64,000 nt of DNA from Bombyx mori (taxonomy: Eukaryota > Arthropoda > Insecta > Lepidoptera > Bombycidae). The first letter of the stretch is position 1. Each line of letters opens with the position of its first letter. This document shows positions 22,844-34,700 of this stretch, one piece after another. The position numbers were made by a program, and so were the translations under genes. The notes below the pieces were generated by a model, which was not told the origin of the DNA, did not search any database, and worked only from the letters and a program-made list of their open reading frames with translations. Location: assembly GCF_030269925.1 (NCBI RefSeq), contig NC_085107.1:16742001-16806000 (forward strand). The letters run 5' to 3'.

Positions 22844-23206
22844 GTGCTCTGTGAATTCAATCTTGTTCATAGTTTATTTGAATTAGTCATATCAGTGCTA
22901 TTGAAATTTCTAGACTGTTCTCTAGTGCAGTACTGGGTTTTCCCACTAACGTTTTATTTTATTGTCTTTACATGTAGCAAAGTGCCTTATTGTGAGCTAA
23001 TATTATACTGCTCCTGGATTTCGACAATACCACGGATTCATTCTAATTCTGATTTGAAGAATATAGCGAGAAGAAAGTTCAAAAAGCATGGAGAGTTCAT
23101 ACTCGAACTGGATAGTACTTTGAGACAATTGTCCCTGGAAAAGAATTGTGGAGGAGTGCAGGGTTGTCACGTCGTAGGGATGTATTTTACTCAGGTAGTG
23201 CGATAG
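22844..23206 (+). CDS. Unrecognised open frame, possible exon
   Basis: A 120-codon frame with its start context unproved. Its second half is less AT-rich and protein-like (SNSDLKNIARRKFKKHGEFI, then LELDSTLRQLSLEKNCGG). A polypyrimidine stretch and TAG precede caaagtgcc at about 22979, and CAG|GTAGTG occurs at about 23196, so an internal exon of roughly 22980-23195 can be imagined. The first half is hydrophobic because the DNA is T-rich. I recognise no domain. It may be a host exon, a transposon remnant or chance. Confidence 0.2.
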   Translation: MLCEFNLVHSLFELVISVLLKFLDCSLVQYWVFPLTFYFIVFTCSKVPYCELILYCSWISTIPRIHSNSDLKNIARRKFKKHGEFILELDSTLRQLSLEKNCGGVQGCHVVGMYFTQVVR

Positions 23207-23514
23207 TAAAAGTGATGAGATTACCACAAACAATACTCCAATTACATTAGTGTCAGACGCGTCGTTTACACAAACGCAGCGGTATTGTGCACGGTGCACA
23301 AAGCAAAGTGGGGCCGTGGTACTATTATTCAGAACAGGCTCGTTCTAATTATGTAGATAGAACGGCCACTATTGTAAATTATGTTTGCGATGCTTCTACA
23401 ATGTAATCGCTGTAATTGATTCATGTGCCGGTGCAAGCGGTGTCAGAACAAAAGACCTCGGGCCGTTGCAATTATTATAAAAAGGTTACTAGATAGTGCT
23501 ACGAAAATTCTATA

Positions 23515-23895
23515 CTTTTTTTATCCTACCGAAGTTGATAGCCTTGATAGGCTATTTCAACGTAACCTTAATTAGTATGTGAGCTCACAGGGCTTAAACA
23601 TGACGACGTTGCTAACACGAACCCTAGCAAGAGCCGTGCTTCGCAAAATCTACCACCGGGTCGGAAACGCGACCCACTGAGAAGATAAGGCGAGAAACTC
23701 AGTGGGCTGTGTCTGTGGGTTAATTTACTCGTCGAGCCCTTCGTCAAAAGCGACGGGTTCGACTAGAACGATGAGCGGTGCTTGAGGTACCTAAAAGCAC
23801 AGTTAGTGGATCGGGAGGATCCGAAATGACGTGTTTTAGACGAGGTCGACTGCTTCCCATTCTGTCCGCAGGATCGGGAATGTTTCTGTACGAAG
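23515..23895 (-). mobile_element. Non-LTR retrotransposon 3' end, family A copy 1
   Basis: GC-richer block with a T-run on the plus strand (A-tail on minus), then a short hairpin ATAGCCTTGATAGGCTAT. It is paralogous over most of its length to 49467-49860. Shared segments include gctaacac-gaaccctagcaagag, ccactgagaagat and gagaaactcagtgggctg. Position next to the poly(A) end suggests a LINE 3' UTR with a terminal stem-loop. No RT is included, and the family name is unknown to me. Confidence 0.7.
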
Positions 23896-23972
23896 TATAG
23901 AACGTAGCAGCAGTATATTCGTATACAGTACACGGCATTTCGAAATTCTAGTGCCGTAATAGGCACTAAAAC

Positions 23973-24008
23973 ATAATCATCGATATAATCATCGATATAA
24001 TCATCGGC
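23973..24008 (+). repeat. 12-bp minisatellite, three units
   Basis: ATAATCATCGAT occurs twice exactly, followed by ATAATCATCGGC. Confidence 0.85.
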
Positions 24009-24125
24009 ATTTTTATATAAATATAACATAAACAATATAAATATATAATTCCCGCCAATAACACCAACCCGCTGAGTTTTTCGGTGTATCTTCTCAGGGT
24101 TCGCGGTTCCAGAACGGCGGTAGAT

Positions 24126-24356
24126 TATTTTATTTTTATTTTTTATTGCTTAGATGGGTGGAAGAGCACATAGCCCACCTGGTGTTAAGTGGTTACTGGA
24201 GCCTATAAAAATCTACAACGTAAATGCGCCACCCACCTTGAGATGTAAGTTCTAAGGTCTCAGAATAGTTACAACGGCTGCCCCACCCTTCAAGCTGAAA
24301 CGTATTACTGTTTCACACCTACCCTTGCGAACTCACAAGAGGTCCTACTACCGGTA
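24126..24356 (-). mobile_element. Bm1 SINE, 5'-truncated with internal deletion
   Basis: The tail is ttttttattgcttagatggg, and the body can be read to gaggtcctactaccgg. About 25 bp around the usual 'ggcagaaataggcggggtgg' are missing after gtttcac. Confidence 0.85.
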
Positions 24357-24359
24357 AAT

Positions 24360-24597
24360 TTGTCCGTGAAGCAGCAGTCCGAAATGATAAACCTACCTTT
24401 GGGAGTACTTGCCCATTAGTTAGTTAGCCCCTGCCTACTTGACTGAGCTTCTGAGCTCGCCTATCCACCACAATGAAGTTGTTTGAGCCAAAAGCAAACA
24501 TTCCATCTAACATTTCAATTCGAATTGAATCCAGACCTTGTGCTGCAGGGACCACTCAGGCATACTAAGCGCTAGACCAACGAGCCGGTCAAATATC
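24360..24597 (-). mobile_element. Possible tRNA-derived SINE remnant
   Basis: On the minus strand GGCTCGTTGGTCTAGCGCTT resembles a tRNA 5' half with an A-box. About 45 nt later GGTCTGGATTCAATT resembles a weak B-box. The block ends beside the Bm1 copy at 24356. Only one copy was seen, so the family call is tentative. Confidence 0.35.
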
Positions 24598-25716
24598 GTA
24601 TGTATTATATGTACCGCCGAATATTTAAATGGAATTATTAATATTTAATAACAGGAATTGATTATTATAGTAAACATATCTTTTATACTGTATTACTAAT
24701 AAAAATAACAAGTGTAATTAATAATAATAATTTATCTAACACCTGGGATCCTTTTATCGTGAAGATGAAAATCCAAGTAAAAACAAACTGACGACCTGAA
24801 GATACTGTTAGTTCGTTCTGGGTGAAATGAAACGCAAGAATCTAGAAACTAAAGAGTTTTAAATAATAAAGGTTTTCCTTTACATACATATTTAAACTTA
24901 AAATATAGCATTTAAATACCGCATTTCAAACATTTCGCAGTTACTATTCAAACAGTTCAATAATTTATTTTTGCACGCGACCCGAGGTAAAAGCTCGAAG
25001 GTTTAAAATTTTAAATCAAACCCGTTGAATTAATTTTAATTGATTAAAATAATAAATTAAATAGTTTAATAATATTTATTGACTGAATCTGTGGCCTAGT
25101 AGTTAAAACGAGTACGCGTGAATAGCTATTTATTAATGTGTTATTTTTGGATCTTTGTCTGCCGTAAGTATTTGTTCTTTAACTTGTTTTTTTCTTTTTT
25201 TTATTGTTTAGATGTTTTAGTTTAGTTATTTATTTAGGTCTTATTCTAATATATTTATCAAAATAAAATGAATCCATGTTGAGCAGTTATATAATTAAAT
25301 TCAACAAATTAGTTTTTCTACAACATAAAACACGAACTTTAGTAATGGAAAATTCATTTATCTATATATTATGCATTTTTTACATATGCATATATAGATA
25401 AACTTATAAACTTTTAATTTAATATAGTTTTCACGCATTCTCAACATATAACTAACTATGTATGTATGTATGTATTATACGTAGTAGTATATGCTAGGAG
25501 AGTAGAACTAGTTTAGTTTTAATAATAATGAGATACTTCGCAAGTTGACGCCAGTCCTCGGCTATTTATGAATGCCTGTGTGTGTGCGCGCGTTTGAAGT
25601 TTTGTAGTCGGTTATCTCCTAACACACTAGCTAACTAATATTAAAGCTATCCGCGGCTAGTCATCTCATAAAATATTATAGTGATACTTATAATACAATA
25701 CTTTTATTGAAACAAT
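24598..25716. other. AT-rich DNA with a short GTAT microsatellite
   Basis: A short (GTAT)n run lies near 25457-25475 and a gtgtgtgcgcgcg patch near 25580. No gene seen. Confidence 0.5.
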
Positions 25717-25969
25717 ATATCGTCGCTGTCAAACCAAAATCTGCTATGTGCAAAAACTCTATTTTGAATTAACGACTAAAAACATTTTCGTATAAAGTTT
25801 TATATGACGATGAATGTTTTAAAAACTATATCAAATGAAAGCTATAGATAAATATTAAAGCTATAGACACATAACGGTTTTTTTATAGGCTGTGAACTAT
25901 ACGAAAAAGTTACAAAGTAAAAATCTCCAAAAGTGCACATAGTAGATTTTGGTTTGACAACGACGATAT
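25717..25969. mobile_element. MITE-like element with 36-bp TIRs (253 bp)
   Basis: The left end ATATCGTCGCTGTCAAACCA continues to AAATCTGCTATGTGCA. The right end is its reverse complement with two mismatches. There is no coding capacity. Flanks show no clear target duplication, so the superfamily is undetermined. Confidence 0.8.
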
Positions 25970-25980
25970 TCAGTTTTAAT

Positions 25981-26421
25981 TAATACGTGAAGCAAAAACT
26001 TTGTACCCCTTTTTACGAAAATTGCGCGGACGGAGGAGTATGAAATTTCTCACACTTATAGAGAATATAGAGAAGGAGTGCACAATGCTAATATTTATTT
26101 AAAATAATGCATAAAATATACTTTAAATCAATAAAGAAAACATTACACACACTACCATGTATTTGACACAACACATACATAAAAACATACTCTTTTTTAC
26201 TGTCAATTGGGAAACTTTTGTTATTGTTTAAAGTCTGTGGTCGAATTGAAAATAGATTAACATTGTTTGTCTTTAATATTATTGATCTATAGTGCAGTTT
26301 TGGCGCATACTGTAATTATATTATCGAATTATAATAGTGTTTGACAATAGAACCATAACAATGTTTAAACTTATAATTTCAATTAATTATAGTCGAATCT
26401 CGACTACTGCGGTGCCACTAG
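25981..26421 (+). mobile_element. Dispersed Helitron-like repeat B, copy 1
   Basis: Similar to 47332-47723 from TAATACGTGAAGCAAAAACT to the CTAG end, but lacking the TCTATATAT start. Unexpectedly it is flanked by the 12-bp direct repeat TTCAGTTTTAAT (25969-25980 and 26422-26433), which Helitrons should not generate. Confidence 0.65.
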
Positions 26422-26433
26422 TTCAGTTTTAAT

Positions 26434-26978
26434 TTTTAATTAGCGCATACTTTCAATTGTCTTACATCTTCGGTACACATCGGAACTAGTACTATATGTA
26501 TTAAAGTAATTGATAAATGATGATGATAATTCAATATTAATTAACTACAAACTGCAACCGAATAAAATTAGCCTCTATGTAGATAGATGACCTTTAAGCT
26601 GAGTTGTTTTTATATGAAACTTACGTTCTAGTGTAGCTGCAGCACTAGTTGCTAGTTCAGCATTGTTACCGGGACGACAGAATTCTACGATCGCATTTTC
26701 GATATCGACAATTTAGCGGCAATAGTCGAGCGATTAATAACGTCCAGGCTTTGTGCGTGATTCATGGATCGGGGTTTATTGTCTGTCGTGTTCAGATTGC
26801 AGCCATTCTTTGAAGCGGAAGTTAAATATATAGAACCATATATCTATTCGATATATTATGTGTAATTAACGACTATCTTCCCGTTTTGCTAGATTTATAA
26901 ATAGAACATAGCACACTTCTCGACTTTAGATGATAAAGTAAGATATTGTTTTTTTTTTCAAATCGGCTTTTTACGCCA
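26434..26978. other. AT-rich DNA, nothing recognised
   Basis: No feature supported. Confidence 0.45.
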
Positions 26979-27418
26979 AGTCGTCCATCGTGGCTTAAAG
27001 GATAAGACGTCCAGTGCATTCGTGTTGAGTGATGCATCGGTGTTCGAATCTCAGCCAGGTTCCAATTTTTCTAAATAAATACGTACTCAACAAATGTTCA
27101 CGATTGACTTCCACAGTGAAGGAATAGCATCGTGTAATAAAAATCAAACCCGCAAAATTATAACTTGCGTAATTACTGATGTTAGGACCTCTTGTAAGTC
27201 CGTATGGATAAATACCACCACTCTGCCTATTTCTATCATGAAGCAGTAATGCGTTTCGGTTTGAAGGGTGGGGTAGCCGTTGTAACTACACTTGAGACCT
27301 TAGAACTTATATCTCAAGGTGGGTGGCGCATTTACGTTGTAGATGTCCATGGGCTCCAGTAACCACTTTACACCAGGTGGGCTGTCAGCTCGTCCACCCA
27401 TCTAAGCAATAAAAAAAA
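26979..27418 (+). mobile_element. Bm1 SINE, full length
   Basis: The head has ATCGTGGCTTAAAGGATAAG (A-box region) and GGTGTTCGAATCTC (B-box). A conserved body follows to caggtgggctgtcagctcg and cacccatctaagcaataaa plus an A-run. At 440 bp it matches the 2439-2877 copy in extent. RNA polymerase III would be expected to transcribe an active copy from the head. Confidence 0.92.
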
Positions 27419-27539
27419 GAACTTTTTGAAACGAAATTCCTAAACGCGGTTCATGACAGGGACCGAATGATAAAATAATTCTTCTAACGAAAAAAAAAAA
27501 CATTAAAACATTATACCACTTGTATGATTCACTCGGTGT

Positions 27540-27750
27540 TGGAATATATAGCGCCCTTGACTGGTGTGTCGAGTGTTGTGGGTTCGATTCCCACATCGTG
27601 CAAACATTCGTGTGATGAATAGATCTGTTTGTCTTAGTGCTTATTATCTGTATATTATATACATATTTAATCGTATATAACTATGTATTTGAGTCACTCT
27701 CTGGTACCCACAACACAGGGAATCCTAATTTGGGGCCAGAGACTGATATG
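27540..27750 (+). mobile_element. tRNA-derived SINE-like copy (non-Bm1 family)
   Basis: Contains a perfect B-box, GGGTTCGATTCCCAC, preceded about 35 nt upstream by an A-box-like region. It is followed by catcgtgcaaacattcgtg and, at the 3' end, acaacacagggaatcctaat. The reverse copy at 21541-21744 confirms the layout. It is not a tRNA gene, because no cloverleaf acceptor stem closes around the B-box. Confidence 0.6.
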
Positions 27751-27904
27751 ATGTCTTAGAAAGCTGGCAAAGAATGCTTGTATAGTAAACCCAAAGTCAT
27801 GTTGTAAGTTTTCTCATTTAATGTCACGACGGAAGATTAAAGTACATGTCATTGAATTGTATACGTGTTGGGAATTAAAAAGAAAACAAAATACTGATAA
27901 GCTA

Positions 27905-28019
27905 AGCGGTAGGCAGCGGCTTGGCTTGGCCCCTGGCATTGCTGGAGTCCATGGACGACGGTAACCACTCACCATCAGGTAGGTCGTACGCTCGTCTGAA
28001 TACAAGGGGAAAAAAAAAA
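27905..28019 (+). mobile_element. jockey/CR1-like LINE 3' tail
   Basis: Begins ggtaggcagcggcttggctt and continues through ccatggacgacggtaaccac and catcaggtaggtcgtacg to an A-run. It corresponds to the tail after the RT remnant at 48754-49150. Confidence 0.8.
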
Positions 28020-28359
28020 TGTAATTACAAAAAAAAACCTATGTAGAAATATAAAACAGTAGAGTTTGGTACGAGCATACGACTTCTTCTGTGAGGGGCA
28101 CGCTTATAGCTACTCTGTAACGACCTCGATTATCATACCGAAGTTTGAAACATTAATTCTGCATTAAATCGCTATCGACCTTGACGTTCGGACAATTTTC
28201 AAACTTTGTTACGGCACATTTACCTAGAAACTCGTCTGGAAGGACATTGTAAAATCGCACATTAAAAAAACAATTTATCAGTATTCCCTCGTTTTTGGAT
28301 TCATAAGCGCCGCGAAGAGCTTTGCGCTGCTACTTGGTCATTTTAAATTACTAGCCGTA

Positions 28360-28562
28360 CTCGCCCGCTTCGCTCGGCATTTAAAATTGACATTATTATT
28401 TATTGTCATTATTATTAGGGAGTCCAACACTCATATAAATATTAGCCTATCCATGAAGTACATGTATTTTCTTCATGTATATCAAGTTTCAAGTCAATCG
28501 GATGCATGGTTCAGTAGTTATAACGGAACATCCGTAAAAACCACTGTAGATTTAGATAAGTA
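28360..28562 (+). repeat. Fragment of an unnamed dispersed repeat
   Basis: Contains cgcccgcttcgctcggcatt and caagtttcaagtcaatcgga, words I associate with a common insect repeat 3' region. Only one copy is in the window, so the class is open. Confidence 0.35.
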
Positions 28563-28700
28563 TTGACTATGGTATCAGTGAAAGGCGGTTACTCGGCTCG
28601 CTATGATTTTCTAAATGCCCGAAATATATTTATTTACAGTACATCACATGATGAAATAAAAAAAAGCTTCTCCGAAAATGACAAAAAAAAAAACATAATA

Positions 28701-29911
28701 GGTTGGGGGAAAAGTTCATTCGCGTTTTTTAAGAAAATTCACAACATTTTTTTAATTTGTTTTATTTACATTTAACTAAAGTATGTAGGTATCATTTTGT
28801 TCGATAGCTTTTTGCCATCTTGTAGGACATGATGATTGCTATAGAAATTTTGAGGCTTCTGATCAAAATACCGCGACAATTGGTTTTGGCACTCCTCTCG
28901 TGGTGTTAACCTGACACTGCCTAAAGAATTCAGAATTCTGAAGAAACTGAAACAGGTGGAAATCTGAAGGTGCAAGATCAGGACTGTATGACGGATGCAT
29001 TAACATCTCCCAGCTTAGCTCTCTTAATTTTTGCTGAGTGGCTAAAGTTGTGTGAGGTCTACGTTATCATGATGAAAAACCACACCACTTCTGTTGATTA
29101 ATTCCGGCCGCTTTCTCCCAATTTCTTGCTTTAATCTTATCAGTTGTTCGCAGTAGAGTTCAAAATCGATGGTCCTGCCTGGTGGTAATAGCACATAATT
29201 AATAATGCCCTTTCAATCCCACTACACACACAGCATCACCTTGTTGCGAGTTAACCCGGGTTTCGCCACAGTCTGTGAAGCCCGACCGGCCTTTGACCAC
29301 GACCTGTTTGGGCCGTTCTTGTCGTACGTGATCCACTTTTCATCACCAGCTGTCAGCTTCTTCAAAAATGGTTCAGTTTCATTACGTCAGAATAAAGAAT
29401 CACAAATGAGTACACGGTTCATTAGATTTCTTTCAGTGAGCTCGTGAGGTACCCAAATATCGAGCTTTTTTGTGTACCCGGATTTTTCAAATGCGCCAAA
29501 ACCGTTTTGTGGTCAATTTTCAGTTCTTCAGCTACGTCGTAATTTAGAGCGACGTGCATATTTGACATCAACATTTCCGGATTGAAAACGCTTAAACCAA
29601 ATTTGTGTTACCCTCGCAGACACTGCACTGGGTCCATAAACATCGCAATTTTTTTTTGCGGTTTGCGTCTCATTTTTACATTTTTTGTAGTAAATTTTTA
29701 AAATGTATCTAATTTCTTCATTAGATTCACTCATCTTGACAGTACGCAAAATAAATAAAAATCACACATTTTCTTAATTTGAATTTGGAATTATCTTCTT
29801 TAAAATTTAAACTTTTAATGATACCAAAACCGGCCAGAGACAAATAGTATAGCCAAAGAGATTTTATTACAAGTTCATACATACTACAATGCGAAGACTT
29901 TTTTCCCAACC
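28701..29911 (-). mobile_element. Degenerate DD34D mariner, 1211 bp
   Basis: The ends GGTTGGGGGAAAAGTTCATT and (minus strand) GGTTGGGAAAAAAGTCTTCG are inverted and are flanked by TA at 28699-28700 and 29912-29913. The length is near full for mariner. It contains a broken transposase. It differs from the other two mariners in both termini and protein. Confidence 0.85.
28772..29734 (-). pseudogene. Mariner transposase, multiply broken
   Basis: The N-terminus MSESNEEIRYILKIYYKKCK is readable from 29734. Further along in shifting frames are GDEKWITYD (first catalytic Asp), VFHHDN (second Asp) and SYSPDLAPSDFHLF (third Asp). The C-terminus near 28772 has SRYFDQKPQNFYS. Frameshifts and stops separate these blocks, so no functional enzyme can be made. 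The motif order and the SPDLAPSD box identify the DD34D mariner family. Confidence 0.85.
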
Positions 29912-30187
29912 TATTACAATAAAAATCTTCTACTAAATCGGATAAACGTCACGGAAATACAGATAAAGAGTTGATGCCGCATTATTTTCTTTTGTAGTTA
30001 CTTTGGAAAGCGACTTCAGAAGGCGAAGGCGGCTTTGGGAAACTACTGTAAATACGCACTGTTACCAGGTACTCCAGTACGGCTAGGAACTAGTCTGGTT
30101 AGGCCCAACCACTAGTACTCTTTCAAAGCTCCTTTGAAAAAGGACATTTCATGACATACATACAGTATACGCCGCTAAAACTCAATG

Positions 30188-30315
30188 ACGGTAGGCAGCG
30201 GCTTGGCTCTGCCCCTGGCATTGCTGAAGTCCATGGGGGACGGTAACCACTCACCATCAGATGGGCCGTGCGCCCGTCTGCCTACAAGGGCAATAAAAAT
30301 AAAAAATAAAAATTA
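30188..30315 (+). mobile_element. jockey/CR1-like LINE 3' tail
   Basis: Has ggtaggcagcggcttggctc, tgcccctggcattgctgaag and tgcctacaagggcaataaa followed by AAT-rich tail repeats. It is close to consensus, and there is no RT upstream in frame. Confidence 0.8.
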
Positions 30316-30609
30316 TGTATGGACCAGGTAGTGGGGATTCGTTTTGCTCGAGTGATGTGTGACAAAAAGTCGGTATCATCTTAAGTTTATCTTCATATTA
30401 TATTTACGACTTAAAGTAAGCTCTTAATGTCTCAGAGTATGATATTTTACTGCGGCACGAACATTTAACAAAGTTTGGCCTGTCGATTCAATTGAGTATA
30501 TGGGAGTTTGATCAACTAGTTTAGTTCCTTATCGGTCGTCTATCACATCTTTCGATTCCAATCTGAAAAGCCTATGCTAACAGCATAGTTACTAGAGAAA
30601 CATCGCCCA

Positions 30610-30673
30610 CCACTGCTGTAATAAGCATCGGCTTGGCTGTGTCCCTGGCGTTGCTGATGTCGAAGGCAATAAA
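30610..30673 (+). mobile_element. Internally deleted LINE tail fragment
   Basis: Has catcggcttggctgtgtccc and tggcgttgctgatgtcgaag, then jumps directly to gcaataaaat. The middle part is deleted. Confidence 0.55.
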
Positions 30674-32640
30674 ATATACTCGTATGTAGAAAAAGAAATG
30701 ACAAAGCATTAGACGTGAACCAAACAAACCGCCGTCATCGTGACAGATGCACGAGTAAAACCTTTATATATGTTTGTGAGTGTTAAATAAATCAATATCA
30801 GTCATCAATATGTATATTTTTTACAGGTCAAAATACAATAGACAAAATACAAGTTTAGATTATATGTTTTTTTTTTTTTGTTTTTCATGTACAAGTCAAC
30901 ATTTTTAGGCCGCTATTTTTAAAGCGGACCTCTTTTTATACTAGTTGCGTTTTAAAATAATGATTTTTATTTCCTTAGGAAAGCATACGCATGAGATCTT
31001 TTAATTCGGAACTCATACATGCTTCGTTACAAAGTGTTTTACCAGCAATAGTTTGTGCGTAGATATGGAAAATTATAGTTATTTTTTGTCGTTGTACCTT
31101 AAATATATGGACATCCGAAGCTTGTACGTCAATTTAGAAAATTTACAAGTTTCTACGTTGTTGTACATTATAGAGTCTTGCCACCGGTAGTTTGTACATA
31201 AATATAAAAAAAACAGGTTCATTCATGTATTTACTGAAAAAAAAAATGTTTATAATCCCAAACACGGAACAGTCGTATCACTGAGTAGTAAAAAGATAGC
31301 GGGATTCTTGCCCGAACAGCCAAATGGGTCACGGATACAATAGAACAATTTTAAACTTATTGTTGCATATAACCATAAAAGAAAACTCGACGAAATTAAA
31401 TAATAATATCTAAAATGTTTTTACACTCAATGCGGATACGGAGAGAAAGAAACTGTCATAATATAAATAATACATAGAAATGTTCTCATTCGCAACACAA
31501 AAGAGAATTTGTCTGATATTCCGTTGTTTCCTTACTCGCGTAATAAAATCGAGCTACTGAATTGATTATTTTTTGCCGCTCGAAATACTTGATCCGTAAT
31601 ATAATATATTATAGATGAAGTAATATCATATCCGAAATATTATGACATCCGAAATAAAAATGTTGGTCTTTTAACTTGTTTAAAATTTTCAAATTGTTTC
31701 GTCTACGGAATGCCGTGGAATTGGCAGGTACTTTCCCTTAAAATAATACAGAAAGCTTCGAAAGTTTCGTTAAATTATTTTAGCTAATTAGAAAAAGTTT
31801 GGTATAGATGCGTCATTTGGGAACATTTCTAAGTAAGCTTACAATCTCAAATTAATTCCTAAGTTAAATAAGTTAGAAAGTTTCGAGTAAGTACATAATT
31901 ATTATTTTATTGCGGAGACATAAAATCTAAAATTAAAGAAAATGTGCAAGTCAAACAAACTCGAAGGTCAGAATATAACAATATGCCGACTAAATCTCAT
32001 TTCTATAAAACATTCTAGAGTAGGAATTAATAATAAAACCAAAAAATAGTTTTGTAAATAAAAGTAATATTGCAATGATTGATATGTATAAAATTTAATT
32101 TATTACTTTGCATATTGTTATAAAACTATATTCGAGCGAAAAAAGTGGCGAAAAGTAAAAAAAAACGTGGCGGAAGTTGTGTAAAATGATGCTTGTTTAA
32201 TAAGGAAAGAGTTTAAAAAAATAGTTTTAAGATAATATCTGTGAGCAGCTTTGAATGCAACCAGAAAAAAGTCCGCGAAAAATATTAACTTGAAATAGAT
32301 AAATTATTTTTAGATTAAGCCATAATCATCTTTGAAAATTATGCATAAATCGAGTTTGGGTACAATTTTATTTAACCAAATAATTTAACTTATATAAACG
32401 CCTATTCATGGCGAAATCATTAAGGGACACAGTAATTAAAGGGACTGAAAAGGACGAGGGTCGACGTGTTAGCAGTAAAAATAATCCGACCTTGTTACGT
32501 GGGTGACGGCGTGCGTATCGTAGCAATGATGAATGAAAACTATTTACGTATCTACTACGCGATCGTAGTGAATCGAACACACTTGTAAATGCTATGGCTT
32601 TCCATCACTTACTAACTCTGTTTACAAGTTCTCACTGGTC
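30674..32640. other. AT-rich DNA, nothing firm
   Basis: A faint repeat of 'tagtttgtgcgtagatatgg' / 'tagtttgtacataaatata' occurs near 31050 and 31187. No gene seen. Confidence 0.4.
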
Positions 32641-33390
32641 TGTGCAGCTGCATCGGAACAACGAGAAAATGTCGTAGGTAACGTTGCCGGCATGTGAACC
32701 TTATTCCCACGTTGTAGAATCGCTTATCGTAAACGAGTCAACAGTCTACGCCACTCAAATGTCGCACCTACGTTTCTGAAATTGCAATGCGCAGAATCAG
32801 ATGCACCGGCGATTCCACAGGGGAAGGGCGTCGTTGTGCGGTTGGCTATAAATCACGTGGCTCTCACACCCTGTCCACCCCTTACGCTAACGGCCGCGAA
32901 TTCGTAAGTTTTACCACACCCATGCCCGTTAAATAAACAATTCAAAAGTTTGTGAAACTACTCTCAAGTTGATTTCGCGAGTTTACCTAACGTTGTGTTG
33001 CATTGGTGTTTTGTTATATCACAGTTGAGGGTGCTTTAAGAAGTGACGCGCGATCGGCGAGTTTTGCCGGTATCTTGTGCCAGGGGCGCCGACTGCCCCC
33101 CTAGACGCCCTCGTTTATACTGAACGAGCCGGCTTGTGTTTTCACTATACACGGGGAATGTTAGGAGTCTGGTTGCGCGTTGTGTGCGGTTCGGCACAGG
33201 CGCGAGTCTTGTCGCAGGCGATCGATGCGGCCGACGACCTTGCGCGATGGTATTCCCAAATTCACAAAACGTCCTTGCCAAAATTTGGTGTACCCGTGAG
33301 GAAGTCTTGAGAGTTGTTAAATTTATACGGGACCACCGAAAAATATTTGCGGTTGACTCTAACTGAATTTTAAATTCATCACATAAATTC
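32641..33390 (+). promoter_or_regulatory. CpG-richer patch with TATA box and E-box
   Basis: This patch is visibly richer in G+C and CpG than its surroundings. TATAAAT at 32847-32853 is immediately followed by the E-box CACGTG at 32854-32859. Transcription would be expected to start about 30 bp downstream. Further on are overlapping open frames on both strands (33036-33392) with no recognisable domain, typical of GC-rich non-coding DNA. It may be a host promoter with an untranslated exon. Direction (plus) is inferred from the TATA box alone. Confidence 0.3.
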
Positions 33391-34700
33391 ATAGATAACT
33401 AATAGTAACTAATGTAAAATAACTAAGAAGTTCAAACCTAGAAAAGTTTGTGTCGTTACCATAGCGCCGGCGGGATGTAAACACGCCAATGTTACGCCAG
33501 AAGATTCTTGATAACGTAACAAAATTTCTACAGCGAACTCCTACGATATATTTTCGCAAAAAAATAACATTTCGTAATATTATTGTAGGCTTACTCATTC
33601 ATTCAAGTGAGGAGGCTTGGCTACGAATAACGTAAATGTTTTTATTAGAGCTCAACATTTTTTTCATTGTTAATATTCTCGTAGAATTTCGTATTTATTT
33701 GTCACAAATACCTTCGAATTTTCTGAACAAATTTCAGTTAGTTGAATTCGAAATATAAAAAAATGTAACGTCTAATTTATAATTGTTCCGAGCTCGCGTG
33801 AAAGTACATAGAAAGTGGAAGCTGATAGCTGCTATTCGAAAAGCCTTGTAAATGAAAATCACTCAAAGGTCGGTTATCCGCTATCGATAACAATCCCCGT
33901 CTGTTGGAGTATCGAGCTTGTTTGTTAATCACTCGCACATTTCATTCGGGAAATTCGAATGAACAGTCTGTAATAGATTTGACCGCGCTCCCAGTGCCAC
34001 CGAGACCGAGTTAAATTGAAACCGAAACCATTCAACTAGTAGTGTTGTTCTAAATGTCATGACGTCACGAGTTCCTATTTTAAAAGAATATATCTATTGC
34101 AGTAGTTTTTTTTTTGAAAGAAAATATTGGATGTTGAATTTAATGTGATTAGTAATTATTTATGTTGTTTCGGATATTAAAAAAAAAAGAAAAGAATCCA
34201 AAGAGTTTTTAATTTAGGTTACGACGCAATTTGAAGAATACGAGGGGTATTTTTTAATTGGGATTCCGACTTATCTTGTGCCCAAGTACGATATTGTAAA
34301 ACGCATATTCTTTTAATCCAGCGCGTTCATATAAAAAGTATTGAAATTTTTATCACTTTTATATAGTAAAATTGTACTTTAGTGATAAATTACTCTATTT
34401 TACAATACACAAAAGGTGAAACTTTTGCATTTTGAGTATAGATAATTAAACATTATATAAGTTCCGAGTAGAAATAAACTTAAATGTAAATTATGTGCAT
34501 ATATTTGTATGTATGCTCCGGGACTGCGTTATGGAGCTAATCCAATATACTTACATGAAATTAATATTTGTTTACCTATTCGTTCGAATTCAATGAGGCT
34601 GCATGCACGTCGCTAATCAGATGAAGTTGAAAATTTGTATATTAATTTTTAATGTTGCGTGGTAAGGTTTTTTTTTGAATGATTTTGCATTAGTTTACGG
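33391..34700. other. AT-rich DNA, nothing recognised
   Basis: No feature supported. Confidence 0.45.

Noticed and set aside
27540..27610. tRNA gene
   Set aside because: The B-box is perfect, but no acceptor stem or full cloverleaf closes around it and a related copy exists. It is treated as a SINE head.
33036..33392. Three overlapping frames on both strands
   Set aside because: Mutually overlapping frames in a GC-richer patch are expected by chance, and none has a recognisable motif.
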